Positions 58,429 to 64,000 of a stretch of 64,000 nucleotides of DNA are shown one piece after another; the stretch's first letter is position 1, and each line of letters opens with the position of its first letter. This DNA comes from Ailanthus altissimus (Eukaryota > Streptophyta > Magnoliopsida > Sapindales > Simaroubaceae), in NCBI GenBank assembly GCA_946807835.1, contig OX327702.1, forward strand, positions 9,734,001-9,798,000, in the 5' to 3' direction. Made by a program: the position numbers and the translations under genes. The notes below the pieces were generated by a model. The model ran no database searches. It was not told where the DNA came from and saw only the letters and a program-made list of their open reading frames with translations.

Positions 58429-60667
58429 ATGTCACAAATTTCAACCATTATATGTTTTGGGGGAAGATGGGAGAGCTGTAGCGATGGTTTTGAAAGATAC
58501 ATTGGATATCAAAATATGCATATGGTTGTTCTGAAAAATATTAGATACAAAGCATTATTGAGAAGAATTTGTCATCTTTTAGGAGTTAATCAGGTGCATT
58601 ATAAAGTAACTCTGAAGTTTGAGGTTCCTTCAAGTACCATAAAGTTGAGACCCATTCCACTTGAAAATGACGATGATGTAATATTGTGGTTGAACTTACA
58701 GAATAATATGGATACACTGCTTTATGTAACAGTAGATGCTCGAGGACCTGAAAGTAATGCAAAAGCATCAATAGAGCAAAAAGAAGGCTATGCTAAGCAA
58801 TTCTCATTGATAACTCCTGTGTATATTCTAAATTTTCCGAAGGATTATCATTATTCTCCTCCGATGCTCAACGAACAACGAGGCTACACCTATGACCATA
58901 GTCAGATATATGAAGATGTTGGCGTTGATCTTGGCTATAATATTGGTAAAAATGATGATCATGGTTACGAGGTTGATGATGATGGTAGAAATGATGATGA
59001 TGATTATTATGAAGAGAATGAGGATGTAAATAATGATGTTGGTGATGATGATGATGAGGAGGAGGGTGATAATAATGATGATGATGATGATGATGATGAG
59101 GGTTATGGTAGAGAAGAAAGGGTTAAGGTAGAAAATCTATTTCAATTTCAGCCTAAAATACCACCATTTGACTTGAATGTATTGGAAAAAATTTCTTGTA
59201 CTGGGATTGATGATGTATTTGTAGGAAAATTATATAACAACAAAGTTGAAATTCATGAAGCTATAAGTATGGTTGCATTGAAGAAAAAATAGAGTTTTAA
59301 AGTTTACAAATTCACCAAAGATCGTTTCGAGTTGAAATACAATGATGACAGCTGCAAGTGGAGAATACAGGCAGTGTCGACAGAAGGGTAACATTTTTTT
59401 ATTATTAGGCGAATAAATACAGAGCACACTTGTGTTTTGAGTCAATTACGGGATAGTCATCGACAAACTAAGAGCTGAATTATTGTTAAAGTAATAAAAA
59501 ATAAGTTTACATCGGTCAATAAAAACTATAGGCCGAAAGATATTCAAGCAGACATATGTGAACAATTTAGTGTTCAGATAACCTATACTAATGCTTGGCG
59601 TGCTAAGGAGCGTGCATTAAGATTGATAAGAGGTACTCCTGAGGATTCATTTAGATTGCTTCCTGCATACAGCTATGTGTTGCAACAAAATAACCTAGGT
59701 ACGGTTACTCATTTGGAAACTGACGCGGATAATCACTTCAAGTATTTCTTTATGGCGTTAGGACCCTGCATTAGAGGTTTTAATTCATTAATCTGACCGG
59801 TGGTTGCAGTGAATAGAACATTTTTGAAAGGTTCCTATCTTGGTACAATGTTTATGGCTGTTTGTAAAGATGAAAACAATCAGATTTATTTATTGGCTTG
59901 AAAATTTGCTGACTCAAAAAATGATACTTCTTGGGAGTGGTTTATGGTTAAACTGCGAGGACTTATTGCAGATCATCAAAATCTTATTTTTATATCTGAT
60001 TGATATGCCAGTATTGAGAGGGCTATACGAGGTGTGTTTTCTCATACATATCATGGGTTCTGTATATATCATTTGAAAGGAAATTTGATGATAAAATACA
60101 AGTTACCATCGGATAAGTCTAAAAAAAAGGTATACCTATCTACCTACTTCACTGCTGCCAAGGCTTATCGTGTCCATGATTTTTAATACCAATTAAATAA
60201 GATGCGACAAATGAGACCTGACGTAACGAAGTATTTGAAGGAAGATGTTGGTACGGTAAGATAGACACGATCATCTGGTGCTTTCAGAAGGTATGACATT
60301 ATGACTACTAATATCGCTAAGAGTATTAATGCAGTTGTAAAAGAAGCCAGAAAGCTTCTGATGACTAATTTGGTGGAGTGGATGCAGGAGCTAACACAAT
60401 TTTAATTTTACCATAGATGATTGGCATCATAAAATATGACCAATGTCTTGACAAACTAGGCACATCATAAAGTCATAAAACATAACGATAAGGTAAGTCG
60501 AATGACCATTTCTCCTGTTGATGATTTATAATTTGTAATTATAAATTGTGGAGTAAACTAGATTGTAGACATTGGCAAAAGAACATGCAGCTATCGAAAG
60601 TTTGATTATCGACAACTACCTTGTTCCCATGTACTCGCCGCATGCAGATGCATCAGATTATCTTACG
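58429..60667 (+). pseudogene. MURA-like MULE transposase, inactivated
   Basis: Catalyses cut-and-paste transposition in related elements. The first 288 codons are open from MSQISTIICFGGRWES. They include the N-terminal MuDR-type domain and an acidic run (about residues 175-225, mostly Asp/Glu/Asn), then FDLNVLEKIS. A TAG at 59290 ends this frame, but family text continues in register (FKVYKFTKDRFELKYNDDS). The DNA-binding part follows, then the MULE catalytic core near 59800-60370: PVVAVNRTFLKGSYLGT has Asn for the expected first Asp, LIFISD keeps the second, and TTNIAKSINAVVKEARK has Lys where Glu is usual. The C-terminal SWIM finger near 60570-60640 reads CSYRKFDYRQLPCSHVLAAC, with Tyr for one Cys. 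About a dozen stops are present. After RLSYE (60667) the text turns into reversed ULP sequence, marking a truncation. Confidence 0.92.
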
Positions 60668-63420
60668 AGTTGCGGCACATTCTTCTGGATACAAGTCATC
60701 GGCCAAGGAAATAAATTTGGGCTTTGTATGCCCTTCAAACTATAAAATCTACACCTTTGAAGGTACAAAGGCATTGCAACACAAAGAGGCTCTATAAATT
60801 TCATGATGGACTCATCTGAATGACCGTTCACGCTGGAATCATAAAAAATGATTGTAAACTGAGCAAGATTGAGTTGCACTACAATCCAATGTTCTTGATT
60901 GATATTCTGAGGAATATATACCTACAAAAACAATTATGGTATTATTTTTAACTTAATGTTGTTACATGCACAGTAAAAAAGTCATTATTATTCTTAAAAA
61001 GTACCTTATTGACTATTGCCCACGGTTTATCGCCAAGTAACTCAGTCTTTGTTCCGAGTGCATAAGCCAACAATATTTTGAGCCAGTCATTGTTGTCTGG
61101 AGGATTGGCAGTGAATGACATTTGCCACATTTGTCGAATGTACTCCTAAACACAAATAAAAGATGCTCGTTAAAGTCGATAATAGTTAATATACACATTC
61201 CTGGAGATAATAATGTTATATGCATAATAAATGGATAATATAATAACTTACGTAGAAATATGCATCTGCAGTTGTACAATCTTACAAGTACATGTCAGAA
61301 AATATTTTTGACGCAAACGCAAAACCTTCAAATATTCATTTATATGCTGCAAAACACATAGAATATGTATAAATTTGGATATTATTAGACAATTCACAAA
61401 ACAAAAAAAGTAAAAATAAGTTCTCACTGAATCGTCAAGCCAATTTTGTAGTATCTCATTAAACTATATGTTGTTTAGATCGAGTCCGTGCAAATGAACC
61501 CATTGTGTTGGGTCCTTATTTTTTATCCAATTCAGAAGCTCAGCATATTTACTCTGATCAATAAGAATCAGCAGCATGTTTATGTCCATAGTAGGTTCTG
61601 CTTGTAATTCCACAGGTTTATTATTCGCGGGCTGTTTTAACGGATTGGTATATGAACTGATTTGGGCTGCTACCTTCTTACAAAGGCACCCATACCCACT
61701 TATATTTTCACCCAATGGAGCAGGTATAATTTTTAAGCTTGTAGGGCTATCAGCAACAGGAGTAAATAACTGATGGTGAGACTCGCTGGCATGAGCAAAT
61801 GTATGAAAGTTAGCAGCCATGAATTCGGTACCTTACAAAACCAAACAATACCGGTTAATGTATTGACTTGTTAAACTTTGTATCCAATATATTTTAGGTT
61901 TAAAACGTACCATACTTTGCCTTACATCCTCGGAGATCTTGGCTGGTTTAAGCTGTTGCATCAAGAGAGATATCTGATGCAAGATATTTTCTTCAGCCTT
62001 ATCAATCTTGGCTGAAAGTTCTGCGTTACCCTTATCAATCCTGGTAAATATCCTTTTTTTTAAGATCATCCATATTCTTCTTCAGGATTTGATACTGTGA
62101 TGTTGACATGCCGAATTGAAACTATATATAAGTTATTATAATTAATTTTCACAAACTAATACTAACCAGTAACATAAGCATCAGATAATTCAAGGGAAAA
62201 AAATTAAATTATTATACCATTGATTCAGACATTGGCGGGGCTTCAAATTCGTGGAGATGCTGCAGATTATCAGTGTCCGGGATATCAACTATCTCCAACT
62301 TAAAACTCCCTACCCATTTTTTCGATGGAATGCAAAAGTTTACCGCCATGCGATAGTCCGCAGTCTTCTCATATTTGCGGGGTATCAACTTCCTACGAAC
62401 CTCCAAAGCCTTTATAATATTTTAGATTTATTAATCATTATTAGAAAATATAACACAAATTATAAGGAAGTTATATATATTTTTTGTTGAACATAAAAGT
62501 ATATCCCAACACCATCGAATAGGACATCTACGACATTTTCGTATAATGGGGTGCTCGTGCCAGACCAATTTAGAATACGAGAAAAATAATCTCCATTCCT
62601 ATCGGCAAATAGTTTCTCACACCTTAGGATCACCTCATAGATTCACACCTAAGATGATAATAAATTTAAATTACAATATCAACAAAATAAAATTTTCTCT
62701 ATCCTAATATCATAATGAATCAAAAATATAGGATTACTTACTAAGAATGCGTGACAAAATGAGTATAAGTTGTATGATTCCTTATCCCCAGCGCCTACTT
62801 TTTTTACTTTCGCCAACTTTTTAATTGGAGCCGTGTATAAACTATTGTAGAGTACAGTCCATGTAATCGTGCCCTAAGGATAGACATTAAACTCATCTAA
62901 ATTATCTATTAGACGAAGTAAAAAATATTGTATGATTCTATTCTAATCACGTGGCATTATCAATTTATAAAATATATAAAATAGACATATTTTTACTGCA
63001 TCTACATCATTATCGTCAAATGTAATGCTCATGAACCACAAATCCAAATCCTTGTAAGTCAAGTGACTTCTAACTGAAAAATATTTATAACAAAGTCTAT
63101 CACCTAACTCACTTACGACAGGATAATCCTCTATTCTCAAACCAATAATCAAATAAAAATCTTGATAAGAAAATCTAATATGTCTTTTATCTATATAGAA
63201 TCATAATTCTTCATATAAATTTTTGGTATGCACACGTCTTAAAAAAATATCATGTGCTAAAATACCTGAGCATGGAATATCTGATATATCCAATAAATTA
63301 TCAAAATATGTGGTTCTAAATATTTCTACATGTCTCGAAGTTAATTTATTTTTTATATTTTGTATAACTCATAACTTCGAGTAAGTATGTACGTTCGTTC
63401 AGTAGAAATATTTTTTGACA
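60658..63420 (-). pseudogene. ULP1-like C48 protease gene with DUF1985, MULE-borne, decayed
   Basis: Related genes encode SUMO-protease-like proteins carried by KI-type MULEs. Likely exons on minus: 63400-62943, DUF1985-like (SRHVEIFRTTYFDNLLDI, SYQDFYLIIGLRIEDYPVV, YLTYKDLDLWF-like, DDNDVDAVKICLFYIFYK) with one TGA; about 62876-62740 (YTAPIKKLAKVKKVGAGDK); about 62655-62505 (RCEKLFADRNGDYFSRIL); 62413-62212 (RRKLIPRKYEKTADYRMAVN); 62110-61905, coiled-coil-like (AELSAKIDKAEENI); 61820-61464 (QWVHLHGLDLNNI); 61145-61000 (YIRQMWQMSFTANPPDNNDW); and 60930-60658, the peptidase core, with catalytic-type His in QEHWIVVQLNLAQFTIIFYDS. The Cys-bearing end expected after IQKNVPQ is missing. Exon borders are estimates. 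Stops are few, so decay is milder than in the transposase. Confidence 0.78.
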
Positions 63421-63658
63421 ATTACGTATTCTTTTGTGACATTCTCTTTCCTGAAAAAATTAAAAAATTATTAATATTGGCAAAATAATAATCAACATAA
63501 CATATAACAATTAAATCAAAATTTAATTTAATTACAACTAACAACTAGACTATTTATATAATAATTAAACAATTTAAATTATTAAATTAAATAATTATAA
63601 ATATATATAAACAATATAAATTAATTAAAAAATTAAAAATTTTACTTTTTTTTGCGGT
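63421..63658. other. AT-rich stretch upstream of the ULP-like gene
   Basis: Almost pure A/T sequence between the first recognised ULP exon and the GC-rich hairpin. It may hold the 5' end or promoter of the minus-strand gene. No motif can be assigned. Confidence 0.4.
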
Positions 63659-63905
63659 CAGATGCGACGGCGTGTGCGTCTACGCGCTGCTAGCGGCTGG
63701 CGAGTAGACGCACGCGCCACCGTGTTAGGTACACATCGCTTGGCGCGCGCCTAAAGCGGTTGGCAAAGGCCACGCTGATGGGCGCGCGCGAAGCGGGCGC
63801 GCACAACAGCCTAGCTCGGGTCAACCGCGTTAGGCGCATGCCACTTAGTGCAGCGTCTACTCGCTAGCCGCCAACAGTGCGTAGACGCACGCGCCGCCAC
63901 GTCTG
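63659..63905. repeat. GC-rich nested inverted repeat (long hairpin)
   Basis: Arms 63659-63711 and 63853-63905 are 53 bases each and pair at 45 of 53 positions, all eight differences being transitions. Inside, GGCGCGCGCCTAAAGCGGTTG (about 63752) and CAACCGCGTTAGGCGCATGCC (about 63822) form a second inverted pair. So almost the whole 247-bp block can fold. It is rich in CpG in an otherwise A/T-rich region. Confidence 0.85.
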
Positions 63906-64000
63906 ATAGCAAAAAGAAGCCAGATTCACCATCTTCGGTCACGTTCCCAATTTACACACATATTCAACTTTTTACATTTATATCTACACATTTCTAACTA

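Larger units (their letters stand above)
57183..64000 (+). mobile_element. Mutator-like element carrying a ULP1-like gene (Kaonashi-type)
   Basis: A MURA-type transposase on plus (58429-60667) faces a DUF1985/ULP1-type multi-exon gene on minus (63420-60658). GC-rich palindromes lie near both outer sides (57440-57615 and 63659-63905). Plant MULEs with this two-gene layout are established (KI elements). The left end is a guess and the right end is outside the window, so no target duplication can be read. Both genes are damaged and truncated at their shared 3' junction. Confidence 0.8.

Noticed and set aside
1..64000. CRISPR arrays, bacterial operons, tRNA or rRNA genes
   Set aside because: The sequence is plant nuclear repeat DNA. 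No evenly spaced direct-repeat arrays with unique spacers and no RNA gene signatures were seen. tRNA-like strings are retroelement primer sites.

Overview
The window looks like heterochromatic, AT-rich nuclear DNA of a flowering plant, probably a eudicot. The evidence is wall-to-wall plant transposable elements: Athila/Tat-type Ty3/gypsy elements with tRNA-Asp primer sites, Ty1/copia elements with initiator tRNA-Met primer sites, a hAT-like element, and a Mutator-like element (MULE) that carries a ULP1-like protease gene. I found no intact host gene, no rRNA or tRNA gene and no CRISPR array. The species cannot be named from this sequence.

Layout. 1-3807: 5' part of a minus-strand Athila/Tat-like element (open gag-protease frame running off the left edge, perfect tRNA-Asp PBS, 1.45-kb LTR). 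3808-6750: small repeats and an old copia-type LTR. 6770-10620: decayed minus-strand coding sequence of the 'putative gypsy-type transposon' (Transposase_28-like) kind. 11295-17162: a probable hAT-like element with an imperfect 8-bp target duplication. It is filled by a chromovirus-like LTR (itself hit by a solo Athila-type LTR with TSD AATAG) and by an AT-rich minisatellite. 19031-26799: a rearranged plus-strand Athila element in which one LTR has a polypurine tract on its left and a primer site on its right, and whose downstream LTR is truncated. 26800-32397: repeats, a broken small reading frame and intergenic DNA.

32403-54520: a three-level nest of copia elements. Outer element C (plus, TSD GAGTT) holds a solo Athila-type LTR (TSD ATCAC) and copia A (plus, TSD GTTAT). 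Copia A holds copia B (minus) in its 3' LTR. 54704-57026: a solo copia LTR (TSD ATAAC). From about 57181 to the right edge: a MULE with a decayed MURA-type transposase on plus and, facing it tail to tail, a decayed multi-exon DUF1985/ULP1 gene on minus. It resembles the known Kaonashi-type (KI) MULEs and is bracketed by GC-rich palindromes.

Almost every coding region is dead. Stops and active-site losses are mostly what C-to-T/G-to-A change would give (CAG to TAG, Asp to Asn, Glu to Lys, Cys to Tyr), as expected for long-methylated plant transposons. The exception is the open gag-protease frame at the left edge. Most worth following are the ULP-carrying MULE with its GC-rich hairpins, the two near-identical solo LTRs that differ by repeat-number changes, and the PPT-LTR-PBS Athila rearrangement. 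Identities called 'about' are by eye, not computed.
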